Shown piece after piece: positions 17,898 to 26,450 of a stretch of 64,000 nt of DNA. The notes beneath the pieces were generated by a model. The model had not been told where the DNA came from, searched no databases, and worked only from the letters and a program-made list of their open reading frames with translations. Numbering within the stretch: the stretch's first letter is position 1; the number at the start of each line of letters is the position of its first letter. A program made the position numbers and the translations under genes. The DNA lies in the NCBI GenBank assembly GCA_016208165.1, contig JACQYL010000014.1, forward strand, positions 27,352-91,351. The letters are read 5' to 3'. This stretch comes from Deltaproteobacteria bacterium (GTDB lineage: Bacteria > Desulfobacterota > Desulfarculia > JACQYL01).

Positions 17898-18012
17898 GTC
17901 TTTTCGTCCTTACCCGATATCCTAAAACCCCAAGGAAAAGGAATCCCGTACACCAAAGAGTCTCCTCGCAATCCGCCGAGTACTCGGACCGCCCTCCTCA
18001 CCTCGTGACACT

Positions 18013-18942
18013 TCAGTATCCGTACTTCCGCATATGCCATCCGGCCAACGTTCTCACGAGCGCCTTTTCTCTGTCCGACAACTTTTGCACCCATTCCACG
18101 TCGGCTTGCAGCCGTATCGAACCCGCCATGCGAACCCGATTTCCGGCTATGGTGTGCCCCACCTTCATCGAACCGCCCGAGTCAATGGTGCGGATCACAG
18201 GTTCGTAGCCGAGTCCCATGAGTTTTCCGAGCTTCTCCAACGTACCCCGATGATCGGCCATCAAATCTTCGTACCGGATGGTCAGGCCTCTGCCGGGACC
18301 CACCCTTTTGACGAGCCAGGATGAACATACATTCACCCGGATCCAGGGAAGCGGCACACGCCAGACCGGAAAAGGGCGCATGTCTCTGGCTACCCCACTT
18401 CGCAGGTTTTTTCGAAATGCTTTTTGAAGAGAACGTGCAAGGCCTCTCGGGTCCCTGACAAGATGTATCAGTTTCAAGTCAACACCCGGCATCCGAGAGA
18501 GCGCGAAAGCTCGAGCCGGAATCTTGGACGAATCGACGATAATCCTCTTTCCGCTCACTTCGCTGATAGCTTGAAATAAAGAAACCGCGTAGTTCGAATA
18601 GACTTGGAACTCAGCTTTCCGTGCAAAAGACCCTCTCAAAAGACGAGAGAAAAAGCGTGAACGTTCGAAAACGTCTTCAAGCTTTTTGAATTCTTTCAAG
18701 TCACTGGCGCCCGTTCGCCGGATCCAATCCAGTCGGACTTCAGACCAGAAAGGACATTCAGACCCACGTGCTCCACAGGCGCAATAATCCGGTCCGAGCC
18801 AAGCGGAACGCACCAGATTGCACAACTCTCCAACACTTTCCACCTCGGAATGGTTTCCAAGAATAGTGTCCAAAACGGTGGATCCGCTTCGACCTGCCCC
18901 TACTATATAGGCCACTGTGACTTTGTTGTCGGACTTTCCCAT
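18013..18942 (-). CDS. PAPS-dependent sulfotransferase family protein
   Basis: A 309-residue cytoplasmic protein. The N-terminal VAYIVGAGRSGSTVLDTIL is the 5'-phosphosulfate loop, and HLVRDPRGLARSLQ fits the 3'-phosphate-binding region of sulfotransferases. Cysteines at YCACGARGSECPFW may form a structural cluster seen in several bacterial members. The family moves a sulfuryl group from PAPS to hydroxyl groups of sugars or lipids. Its place between the flippase and AsnB genes suggests that the lipid-linked glycan is sulfated before export (inference). Substrate unknown. Confidence 0.85.
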   Translation of the reverse strand: MGKSDNKVTVAYIVGAGRSGSTVLDTILGNHSEVESVGELCNLVRSAWLGPDYCACGARGSECPFWSEVRLDWIRRTGASDLKEFKKLEDVFERSRFFSRLLRGSFARKAEFQVYSNYAVSLFQAISEVSGKRIIVDSSKIPARAFALSRMPGVDLKLIHLVRDPRGLARSLQKAFRKNLRSGVARDMRPFPVWRVPLPWIRVNVCSSWLVKRVGPGRGLTIRYEDLMADHRGTLEKLGKLMGLGYEPVIRTIDSGGSMKVGHTIAGNRVRMAGSIRLQADVEWVQKLSDREKALVRTLAGWHMRKYGY

Positions 18943-19026
18943 GCCCTATCCGACCTTCCGCAATGACGTCAAGCTTAACTCCCGGATTCCGGCCAATATG
19001 GTGCGGCCGAAAGTCTTCTCTCTTTC

Positions 19027-20355
19027 TCAACGATTGTGAATCCGACATGGCCGGGCAAAAATCGTGGGATTGATACCTAGCTGTCTGTAGACCGTCAGAG
19101 TAAGTATCGCATTCCATATCATCATGGTCACGGAGGTGGCAATTGCCCCTCCCACCATGCCGTACGGCGGAATGAGTATGGCGTTCAGAACTATATTCAG
19201 TAAAGCGCTTGCTCCAACCGTAACCGTGACATATTGTTGTTTGCCTGTCATAACTAACAGCAGGCCAACAGATCCGCAGAAAGCATTAAAGAATTGGCCT
19301 AAGGAAAGCCATACCAGAGCTGAGTACCCTTTGCCGAACTCTGGTCCGAACAACGTCAGAACCCAATGTCCAAAGACCAGCAGGACGACCAATGCAGGCA
19401 AAGATACCAATAACGCACCCCAAGCAGTTCCCTGCAATTCCGACATACGATTCAGAGAATACAGTTCAGAAATCATCGGAGCAAGAATCACGTTCACAGC
19501 GGCCAAACCAAAAGCGATCAGGTGAGCCGCCCGGACAGCCGCCGAATAGATGCCCGCATCGGTCGTGCCCTTTATACTCCCAATCATGAGTGTATCACAA
19601 TAATTTAGCACCGTATTGAAACAGGCAATCAACACGATCTGTAGGCCCACCTGTATCCACTCTTTTGTCCTGTAATTCGGATCGGCAGATCGGAAACTCT
19701 TCTTCATGCCGGCGAGACAGGCGGCCGCCATTACAAGCGCCGCCACCGCCGCGACAATATGCGCCATCATAGCCTTCGGCGCCGTGGGAGACCGGTGCAG
19801 AACGACTACCATGACCAACAGCGTCAAACCCAGAACTAGAGGCTTAAGAACCTGGTTCTGCAGCTGAGCCAGAACAGGTTTTTTCATTGCTTTCAATTGG
19901 GCGGACTGAATCTGCGGATAGATTAGAATAGGCAAGAAACCAAACATCAGTATGAACGTATCCGACAGCTCACTCCCAAGCCAATCTCGGAAGATCCATA
20001 TTCCAGTTGCCGCCACTATTCCGACCGCGGCCGTAGCAGCGAGAACAATCTGCTCGGACCGCCGAAGAAAGCCTCGAAGCAACCCCCACTCCTTTTGTCC
20101 CAAGTACTGAGGCAGATAGCGAAGGGTCGTACTCTCTTGTCCCAGTGTCATAAAAAGAACCAGGAAGTTGAATACGGTCATTACGTAAACGTACCGACCG
20201 AAGCTTTCGGCGCCCAGCATCCGAGCAAGCACAATTTGGAGGGCTAAGGCAACGACGGCGGCAACAATATTAATTAGAAAAGTACCGGTAGCACCTCTTA
20301 ATAGTACTGCATCGGAGCGATCGCTTCTAAGGAGTTGCTCTAATTTATCTTTCAT
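19027..20355 (-). CDS. Polysaccharide flippase, Wzx/MATE-like (MOP superfamily)
   Basis: A 442-residue membrane protein with about twelve to fourteen hydrophobic segments. It opens with LRGATGTFLINIVAAVVA and MLGAESFGRYVYVMTV, a pattern typical of Wzx and related exporters that flip undecaprenyl-linked sugar units across the inner membrane. The ATG at 20355 is preferred; a TTG at 20400 adds 15 residues with no better ribosome binding site. It is the first gene of the minus-strand glycan cluster, with 1.3 kb of non-coding DNA in front, where the cluster promoter should lie. Confidence 0.9.
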   Translation of the reverse strand: MKDKLEQLLRSDRSDAVLLRGATGTFLINIVAAVVALALQIVLARMLGAESFGRYVYVMTVFNFLVLFMTLGQESTTLRYLPQYLGQKEWGLLRGFLRRSEQIVLAATAAVGIVAATGIWIFRDWLGSELSDTFILMFGFLPILIYPQIQSAQLKAMKKPVLAQLQNQVLKPLVLGLTLLVMVVVLHRSPTAPKAMMAHIVAAVAALVMAAACLAGMKKSFRSADPNYRTKEWIQVGLQIVLIACFNTVLNYCDTLMIGSIKGTTDAGIYSAAVRAAHLIAFGLAAVNVILAPMISELYSLNRMSELQGTAWGALLVSLPALVVLLVFGHWVLTLFGPEFGKGYSALVWLSLGQFFNAFCGSVGLLLVMTGKQQYVTVTVGASALLNIVLNAILIPPYGMVGGAIATSVTMMIWNAILTLTVYRQLGINPTIFARPCRIHNR

Positions 20356-21682
20356 ATGGAGAGCGATCAACGCCAGCCGATTTACGTAAGCACCAATCAA
20401 AGTTACGGCAATCGGGACAAGGAGGAAAAGATGAGGGTGGGTTGCTCGGACATAATAAATGGATTAGATGACGGACATGAATATAATGAACGCCTTCTCC
20501 ACATCATACTATTTTCTTCCGTCGTTCTTTCTGTGACTGTCTACAAAAAGCGAAGCACGCATTCTACTGTTTGTGCTGAAAGTAAACCGGCTCCCCATTT
20601 CAGTTAAGGAGTCCGAATGAGACCGACTTCCACTGCCTCTCATCATAACATTCTCAAAATGCAGTCGCCAGTGCTTGGAGGTAGAAGTGCGCTCTACCGT
20701 CTTTCTTAACTCTAGGGAGAATAGCTTGGTTAATGGTATCGAAATAGGCCGCATCCATGGCAGGCCTAAAAATATGAGTAGCCGGTTCTTCCACACCCCT
20801 CTTTCTCGTCTCGAGGTTTGGTCACGCTTTGGACGCCTCAAGGGGCCTCTGGTATTCTTTTCGGTTCCTCTATCGCACTTTGATCAGTATACCCCCCATT
20901 GCCATGATATACCCGATGCCTCGCAAGGGAGCCTCATGAACAGGCGTCGTCTTGCGCTCAATCCAAAACATATTAGGCCCTCGTCGCTCGCGTTTCAATC
21001 ATTTTCTAAAAAACACTCCGAGAGCCAAGCATAAGCGATGGTTTGAAAACTGGTCTTAAGTTCGAAGTGAAGCTATTGATACCGTTGGAGTTCGGCACGA
21101 AGGGGTTTTGGCTTTCTGATCCGATCAAGAACGTTACGAGAACACGGTTCGGTCCTTGTACCTCCTTTTCTCATGCATCGAACGTGAAATCGTATCTTCC
21201 ATCACGAATATTCGATTCTCCAAGAACTTTTCAACGCCGGTGCTTTCAATTTGGAACCCCGGATAAACGCGCTCGAGCACGGGAAAATATCGCTGCCCAA
21301 GATCCCTCTCCGACTGCAAGTGCGAGCAAAAGAAATGCCCGACCGGTTTGCTTCGGTAGGGCATCCAACATTCATATTCGGCTGACCAAATTGGCGCACG
21401 TGGGATTAGGTATTATTCACCGGCGCACGGGCGCATCCTTGCTCCCTTTGATCCTCTTTGGCCACTGAAAAATCTCGCATAACCGCTACGGTTCGGCCTC
21501 GAATCGAGACTCCTTCCTGCTGCGCCCGCCCGCGTGTTGGAATCGCACCCAGGTCCGCTCTGCCGCCAAAGCTCGCTTCCCTGGCATTTCTTCAAAACGA
21601 CTATTTCGTCCGGCAGTTCCAGCGACAAGCGGAAAGCTTATTCGCCACGTTCCATGGTCTGTTCAGCTTCCTGCCGCTGACG
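20356..21682. other. Gene-free stretch upstream of the glycan cluster
   Basis: About 1.3 kb without a supported gene. On the minus strand, between about 21134 and 21390, one frame reads like real protein (GHFFCSHLQSERDLGQRYF and VMEDTISRSM) but has a stop codon upstream before any good start and no ribosome binding site, so it may be a decayed gene fragment. I could not match it to a family. The rest shows nothing recognisable. Confidence 0.4.
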
Positions 21683-22024
21683 CTACTGCTGCAGATAGAC
21701 ACAAGTTACCAATACAGTGGCGGACTGCCCTCCTACGGGGATCGCAGTGGAAGTACAGACCCCGACATTAGCGGTCGTTACCTGTGCGGTCAGCAGAATC
21801 GCCATATAGTGGTTGGCCTGTGTTGCGTCGGCTATGCCGCAGATTTGACTTGTAAACCTCCCACCAACTTCGGTAAGCCGAAATTTTAGTTCTCCTGACG
21901 CATTTTTCCCAACATAACCTACCGAACACACGTACCATGAATCCACGGCACTGGTCATGGAAGGGACCAGGAACGAAGCCAGCGCCATCAAACAGAGAGC
22001 GATTCCGATTTTTTTTCTGTACAT
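21683..22024 (-). CDS. Small exported protein of unknown function
   Basis: A 113-residue protein with a clear signal peptide (MYRKKIGIALCLMALASFL, cleavage near TSA in SMTSAVDSW), leaving about 88 mature residues. The mature part has three or four cysteines (YVCSVG, SQICGI, GVCTST, VTCVYL), which could form disulfide bonds in the periplasm or outside. A strong GGGGAGG ribosome binding site precedes the ATG, and a 14-bp palindrome lies just before it. I recognise no family. It is separated from other genes on both sides. Confidence 0.75.
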   Translation of the reverse strand: MYRKKIGIALCLMALASFLVPSMTSAVDSWYVCSVGYVGKNASGELKFRLTEVGGRFTSQICGIADATQANHYMAILLTAQVTTANVGVCTSTAIPVGGQSATVLVTCVYLQQ

Positions 22025-22040
22025 TGTAAAACCTCCCCTA

Positions 22041-22054
22041 TAAACTATAGTTTA
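22041..22054. promoter_or_regulatory. 14-bp perfect palindrome in the leader of the small exported protein gene
   Basis: The sequence TAAACTATAGTTTA is self-complementary and lies about 8 nt upstream of the GGGGAGG ribosome binding site of the gene that starts at 22024. It could be an operator for a dimeric repressor or a short mRNA hairpin. No regulator is identified. Confidence 0.35.
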
Positions 22055-22876
22055 ATCTTAAATCCCTATATGTTCTGTAATACTTACAAGCACCTTGATT
22101 TCGCTTTACGCTTACCGACGAGAGCCGATGGTCGAAAGAAGATCGTGAAAGTCAGTAAGTACCCACCCCTGTACGCCCCTGCCTGAAGGGGCTACTTACA
22201 GCCTTTGATTGTAATCGTCTTCCTCCCCCCAAAACTTTAGCTACCGTGATCTTATAGTTCTCAATCCATCTCAGGGAAACAGAGAGGCGCCGACACTTAA
22301 ATCCCGTCCCCCCCCTCATCACGAATTCCCTTTCGATGAACTCCTAGCCGGTCGGCATTCTCGGTCTTTCAGTACCGTCATAGCCGATCACTCAAGAAGC
22401 AAGGTCCATGCCAAGAACACTCTTCGCATCCGCTTTCTCCGGGGTCTTTTCCCCGTGCCCTATACGACCGGATGTGAGGAAATACATGGAGCGCGCTGAC
22501 GAGAGTTGTACTTTGGATTACAACCCACTTACACGTTTGTAACATATCGGTCCGCCGGTACACCTTTCGCCAAAGACAATACGCATCGCATTTCCGGCGC
22601 ATCTTTTCTTTCATGGACCGTACAAGGTCTTGGCGCAAATGCTCTCCAAATGGTTGATTCTTAGCTTTTTCCCAGGTACCGTATAGGGACGCAGGGAAAC
22701 GGCCCGGCAAGGCATACGTTGAAAGCAGCGGCCGGGCTTGCAACGATGTCGGATCGTATCGGCGTGGTCGGTTTTCCTGCATGAAAATCTATTCCGGGAA
22801 GGTGGACTATGCTTGGTGCTTGCAGCCCGTATGACAGATCCTTTGAAGTGAAATGCCTCGAATTGAGCGTCGCGGG
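22055..22876. other. Non-coding stretch between two exported-protein genes
   Basis: About 0.8 kb with no supported gene. It contains the two-tier inverted repeat at 22155-22199. Several open frames are present on both strands but none has a ribosome binding site, family resemblance or sensible composition. Confidence 0.45.
22155..22199. repeat. Two-tier inverted repeat with GTAA...TTAC ends
   Basis: Outer arms GTAAGTA (22155-22161) and TACTTAC (22193-22199) enclose inner arms GCCCCT (22175-22180) and AGGGGC (22187-22192) around a 6-nt loop, with a one-sided 13-nt insertion. The inner and outer arms are contiguous on the 3' side. There is no T run. It could be a structured RNA element or the collapsed ends of a small mobile element; flanking target duplications are not apparent. 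Confidence 0.4.
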
Positions 22877-23428
22877 ATGAGGCATACTCTTTTTTTTGTG
22901 GCCGTCATCTTCCCGGCTGTTCTCGTAAGTACGGCTCTGGCTGAAATTTGGTGTTACGACGCCAATAAGCAATTCCTGGGTGTACATCAGTCGGGACTTA
23001 CGTTCTTCCTTCCTGAGCCCAAGAAGTCTTTTGAACTCTCCGCTACGACCGGTTATGTTGCCTTTTCTCCCTACTATTTCCAGGAAGACGGATGCGAAGA
23101 GCAACCCTACACGATGCTTCCCATGAATAGAATTGCCCTGGGACCGGACGGAAAGCTACACTCCGGTTCTTCTCCGCTTGTCCGATTCATTCCCGGATCT
23201 TACCTGAATGCTCGGAATGGTTGTGTAAGAATCGAGGCCGGACAATGGACGGAAGCTGATTCGTTCAGTAAGCCGGTGGAAATTTCCGATTCGGAGATTC
23301 CTATCGCTTTTCCGGTTGCATTTCCGCTGACATACAAGTACGTCCAGGCCGGTTCCGTGCAATACGGGAAGGTGCACACCGGCACTCCGGCAAGAACACC
23401 CCCCCAGCGCCGCCGTTATATGCGATAG
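22877..23428 (+). CDS. Exported protein of unknown function
   Basis: A 183-residue protein beginning MRHTLFFVAVIFPAVLVSTA, a good signal peptide with cleavage near TALA-EIW. The mature part is rich in aromatic residues and has cysteines at EIWCYDAN, EDGCEEQPY and RNGCVRI. The C terminus is basic and proline-rich (TPARTPPQRRRYMR). An in-frame ATG eight codons upstream (22853) would spoil the signal peptide, so 22877 is preferred. It converges on the lipoprotein gene 59 bp downstream. No family recognised; the periplasm or cell surface is the likely location. Confidence 0.7.
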   Translation: MRHTLFFVAVIFPAVLVSTALAEIWCYDANKQFLGVHQSGLTFFLPEPKKSFELSATTGYVAFSPYYFQEDGCEEQPYTMLPMNRIALGPDGKLHSGSSPLVRFIPGSYLNARNGCVRIEAGQWTEADSFSKPVEISDSEIPIAFPVAFPLTYKYVQAGSVQYGKVHTGTPARTPPQRRRYMR

Positions 23429-23487
23429 ATATCTGAACGAGACGGACCTGGGCCTTCCGTTCTGAATTCGATCTTCCGCCTTTGAAC

Positions 23488-23946
23488 TCACGGTCCGAAG
23501 CTGAAGGACCGGACCTCGGACCAAGGTCCTTCCGTCCCTTTCCCTTCGGCGCGGACTCGCCAGAACAGCGGTCCGCCCGAGCCCTTCAGGTAGAGCACCG
23601 TTTTCTCCGTGGATAGGTCGATCGTTGGGGCCGCGAAACCCGCTTCGCCTGCCACCTGGACTTGGTATGCCACCGATCGGGAAACGGGATTCCAGGTCAG
23701 ATCCAGCGGCTGCACGGCACCGGTCAGGCCATCAGGCGGCCACAGGAGTTGCACCTGAGAAGGAGTAAAATGTTCTGTTGCTTTCTTCCATGCGGGAATT
23801 AGAGGGATGATCAGCGTCGTGAGGTCTTCACTTCCCAAGGTCTTCTGTTCGGTCTTGGTTTCTTCCGGTTCTCTCTTCTTGTCACAGGAGACGATCCCCC
23901 ATATGAGAACGATGGCTATACATATGGCAGCGGTCCGCAACCTCAC
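23488..23946 (-). CDS. Lipoprotein with a fibronectin-type-III-like domain
   Basis: A 152-residue protein. The N terminus MRLRTAAICIAIVLIWGIVSC ends in a lipobox (I-V-S-C), so it should be lipidated at Cys21. A charged linker of about 20 residues follows. The C-terminal part from about residue 65 (QLLWPPDGLTGAVQPLDLTW, VAYQVQVAGEAGF, FWRVRAEGKGTEGPWSEV) reads as a single fibronectin-III-like beta-sandwich of the kind that reports extracted values such as 'W.P....YQVQV..'. Probably a periplasmic or outer-membrane binding protein. Ligand unknown; no operon partner evident. Confidence 0.75.
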   Translation of the reverse strand: MRLRTAAICIAIVLIWGIVSCDKKREPEETKTEQKTLGSEDLTTLIIPLIPAWKKATEHFTPSQVQLLWPPDGLTGAVQPLDLTWNPVSRSVAYQVQVAGEAGFAAPTIDLSTEKTVLYLKGSGGPLFWRVRAEGKGTEGPWSEVRSFSFGP

Positions 23947-24106
23947 CGTCCCCGGTCCAGTGAAAGACGATCGTCTCCAGGAGTTCGCATCATGTTTTCA
24001 AAACAGAACCACCGAGGCTAATACCGTTCGTATGTCAAATAAGTGGCTTTGTCTCAGCGGCGCAAACCTCGAACCCCGGTTCTAAGGCTCAAGGGTGCTC
24101 CTTGGG

Positions 24107-24679
24107 CTAGTTGAACTCCGAATAGTACCGCATGACGCGAGTGACAAAACCGCGCGTTTCCTTGAAGGGAGGTATTCCATTGTATTTACTTACATTTTCA
24201 GGGCCGGCGTTGTAGGCGGCCAAGGCCAGATGAACGGTCCTGAAGCGGTCCAGAAGGGTCCGGAGATATCTGCAGCCCCCTTCGATGTTCTCCGACGGCT
24301 CGAACGGATCGTTGACATCCATGTCGCTGGCCGTACCCGGCATCAGTTGCATCAATCCCGCGGCGCCTACACAAGAAACGGCCTTGGGGTCGAATTCGGA
24401 TTCCGCCTTGATGACGGCTTTCACCAGAGCGGTATCCAAACCATATTTCTTCGCGTATCGGCGAATCAAACCGTCGTAATTCTTTAGGGCTTCTTTACCC
24501 ATCCCCAGGAACGGGCGAAATCGGGGGGACGTGGGTACATTGGTGAAATAACGGCGGCCTTCAGGGTCCTTGTAATAATAGATCTCGGCAAACAAAGGCG
24601 CTATCGAGAAATGCCACAACAAAAAGCCGCATCCCCCGGCAAATAGGACCCTCAGTAACCCGTGTAGAAAGCTGCTCAT
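24107..24679 (-). CDS. Lytic transglycosylase (SLT/GH23) with N-terminal DUF4124-like segment
   Basis: A 190-residue exported murein hydrolase. A hydrophobic segment (residues 8-30) anchors or directs export; residues 32-50 (EIYYYKDPEGRRYFTNVP) resemble the DUF4124 motif often found before transglycosylase domains. The catalytic domain spans about 65-185 with Glu in KAVIKAESEFDPKAVS, then GAAGLMQLMPGTA and ALAAYNAGPENVSKY. It cleaves the MurNAc-GlcNAc bond, producing 1,6-anhydro ends. It is monocistronic, with about 160 bp of non-coding sequence downstream and 310 bp upstream. Family assignment is firm; the specific cellular role is not shown. Confidence 0.93.
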   Translation of the reverse strand: MSSFLHGLLRVLFAGGCGFLLWHFSIAPLFAEIYYYKDPEGRRYFTNVPTSPRFRPFLGMGKEALKNYDGLIRRYAKKYGLDTALVKAVIKAESEFDPKAVSCVGAAGLMQLMPGTASDMDVNDPFEPSENIEGGCRYLRTLLDRFRTVHLALAAYNAGPENVSKYNGIPPFKETRGFVTRVMRYYSEFN

Positions 24680-24989
24680 AACTTCGCGAATGGATCGATC
24701 ATCGAATCAGCGTTCCCTCCTCGCCCGCACAGGGATATTATCGTTCATCGACACGCACGCAGGCAAGCGAAAACGCCTGTTGAAAATCAAGTACCGTATA
24801 GTTTGACCGGGTTTCGCGTAACGAGAAGACCGCCACCGAGCGGTCACGTTCGAGTCTTCAGTGCAAGAGCCACGCCGAATATCACTCGGTTGAAGGAAAC
24901 ACTCCAACGATTCGCCACAGTTTCGTCCAAGAGTCCCATCCGGCTTAGCAAGCATGGCCGTGACGGCGTGAATAAACGCTGGAGATGAA
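24680..24989. other. Short non-coding stretch between transaldolase and transglycosylase genes
   Basis: About 310 bp with no recognisable gene, hairpin terminator or repeat. It lies after the 3' end of the long minus-strand biosynthetic cluster and before the transglycosylase gene on the same strand. Confidence 0.4.
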
Positions 24990-25634
24990 TCACGCCTTGA
25001 CCTTTTTCCAGTCCTCCAGGAACTTCTCGAGGCCGATGTCCGTCAATGGATGTTTCGCCAACTGGTTGATGACCTTGAACGGCATGGTACAGATGTCGGC
25101 GCCCATAAGTGCGGATTCCAGCACGTGCAACGGGTGTCGGACGGAAGCCACCAGCAGTTCCGCCTCGAAGGCATAGTTATCCAAGATTGTCTTTATCTGG
25201 CCGACCACTTCCATTCCCTCGTGGGAGAGATCATCCAAACGACCCACAAAGGGACTGATGTACGCAGCTCCCGCCTTCGCGGCCAGAAGCGCCTGCAGCG
25301 GGGAAAACACGAGCGTCATATTGGTGGGAATGCCTGCCGCTTTCAACTGCTTGACCGCTTTCAGGCCTTCCGTCAGCATCGGTATTTTAACCACAATATT
25401 CTGATGTATTTTCGCCAGCTTTTCCGCCTCTTTAACCATTCCTTTTGCATCTACGCTGACTACTTCGGCGTTCACCGGTCCGTCCACAATGCCGCAGATC
25501 TCCCGGATCAAATCAAGGAAAGGAATGCCCTCCTTGGAAGCCAAAGATGGATTGGTGGTAACGCCGTCCAGGACACCCATGTCGTTGGCTTGACGGATTT
25601 CGTCCAGGTTGGCTGTATCGATAAAGAACTTCAT
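24990..25634 (-). CDS. Transaldolase / fructose-6-phosphate aldolase-type (TalC family)
   Basis: A 214-residue short transaldolase. It begins [16 protein letters not shown] and has [13 protein letters not shown], the Schiff-base lysine region [15 protein letters not shown], and [13 protein letters not shown]. Length fits the short TalC/FSA group. The enzyme moves a dihydroxyacetone unit between sugar phosphates in the non-oxidative pentose phosphate pathway (or acts as fructose-6-phosphate aldolase). The start at 25634 has a GAGGAG site at ideal distance; the long open frame upstream of it runs through another gene and is not coding. Last gene of the long cluster. Confidence 0.95.
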   Translation of the reverse strand: MKFFIDTANLDEIRQANDMGVLDGVTTNPSLASKEGIPFLDLIREICGIVDGPVNAEVVSVDAKGMVKEAEKLAKIHQNIVVKIPMLTEGLKAVKQLKAAGIPTNMTLVFSPLQALLAAKAGAAYISPFVGRLDDLSHEGMEVVGQIKTILDNYAFEAELLVASVRHPLHVLESALMGADICTMPFKVINQLAKHPLTDIGLEKFLEDWKKVKA

Positions 25635-25644
25635 CCGATCCTCC

Positions 25645-25917
25645 TCAGTTCGAAGTGCGTTGCGCATCGAGAAATGTTTCTTTACAGTCTTCAGAGCAGA
25701 AGTAGATTTTTTTTCCCCCCACCTTTGCGGTAACAGCTTCTCGTTTGGGGAGATATACTCCGCATTGAGGATCTTTGACCATTTCATCCTCTATGCGTTC
25801 TTTCCTCTTTTGCTTTCCTACCTCACGGCTACGTTCCAAGCGCGGTCCGCTCATCACTGCCTTGATCAAACGGTACAACACATACAGCGACACTATCAGC
25901 AGCACCAGTCTGATCAT
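25645..25917 (-). CDS. PP0621-type small membrane protein with YHS/TRASH-like zinc site
   Basis: A 90-residue protein with one N-terminal membrane helix ([19 protein letters not shown]), a charged linker, and a C-terminal metal-binding part: [16 protein letters not shown] and [14 protein letters not shown]. The Cys arrangement (one C, then C-x3-C) matches small YHS/TRASH-like domains and the PP0621 family. Function is unknown; a metal-sensing or assembly role at the membrane is only a guess. It starts in an ATGA overlap with folK and ends just before the transaldolase ribosome binding site, so it is co-transcribed with both. Confidence 0.85.
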   Translation of the reverse strand: MIRLVLLIVSLYVLYRLIKAVMSGPRLERSREVGKQKRKERIEDEMVKDPQCGVYLPKREAVTAKVGGKKIYFCSEDCKETFLDAQRTSN

Positions 25918-26447
25918 AATCGATTGATTCCTTTTTCCGCATCGGGAAGGGAAGCCAAAAGGCTCTTTACGGAACGTTCGAAAACCGGATGAACGGCATG
26001 GGGCGCGATTTCCGCCAGAGGCGCCAGTACGAATCCACGCTCGTGCATCCGGGGATGCGGCAAAGTAAGACGCGGATGAGACATCACCCGCTCTCCGAAC
26101 AGGAGCAAATCCAGGTCGATGATCCTAGGTCCCCAACGGATGGTCCTCGTCCTCCCCATCGCTTTTTCAATGGAAAGCAACTCATCCAATAGTTGAAGCG
26201 GAGGCAACACACTCTTGAGCTCAAGCACGGCATTGACAAAACGGTCCTGATCTTCATAGCCGACGGGGTCGGTCTCATAGAAACTGGAAATCCGCCCCAC
26301 CCGACATCCCTCGATGCCTCCGATCGCCTCGATCGCCGAACGGCAGCGCGCGACTCTGTCTCCCACATTGGAACCGAGCCCCACAAATGCGCTCTCCGCC
26401 TTTTTCAGCAAGCCTTCCCGCACGTCAGACGCCGGACGATCCACCAC
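25914..26447 (-). CDS. folK: 2-amino-4-hydroxy-6-hydroxymethyldihydropteridine pyrophosphokinase
   Basis: A protein of up to 177 residues. AFVGLGSNVGDRVARCRSAI, SSFYETDPVGYEDQDRFVNA, RWGPRIIDLDLLLFG and HPRMHERGFVLAPLAEIAP are the family's landmark segments for pterin and ATP binding. HPPK transfers pyrophosphate from ATP to the hydroxymethyl pterin in folate synthesis. A GTG at 26447 just after the dapL stop is used here; initiation a few codons later is possible because the family normally begins close to the AFVGLGSN segment. Clustered with dapL and a small metal-binding membrane protein. Confidence 0.96.
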   Translation of the reverse strand: MVDRPASDVREGLLKKAESAFVGLGSNVGDRVARCRSAIEAIGGIEGCRVGRISSFYETDPVGYEDQDRFVNAVLELKSVLPPLQLLDELLSIEKAMGRTRTIRWGPRIIDLDLLLFGERVMSHPRLTLPHPRMHERGFVLAPLAEIAPHAVHPVFERSVKSLLASLPDAEKGINRL

Positions 26448-26450
26448 GAT

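Noticed and set aside
22378..22782. Open frame of 134 codons on the minus strand
   Set aside because: Composition is erratic (many Arg, Cys and Trp), no signal, no start site, no family.
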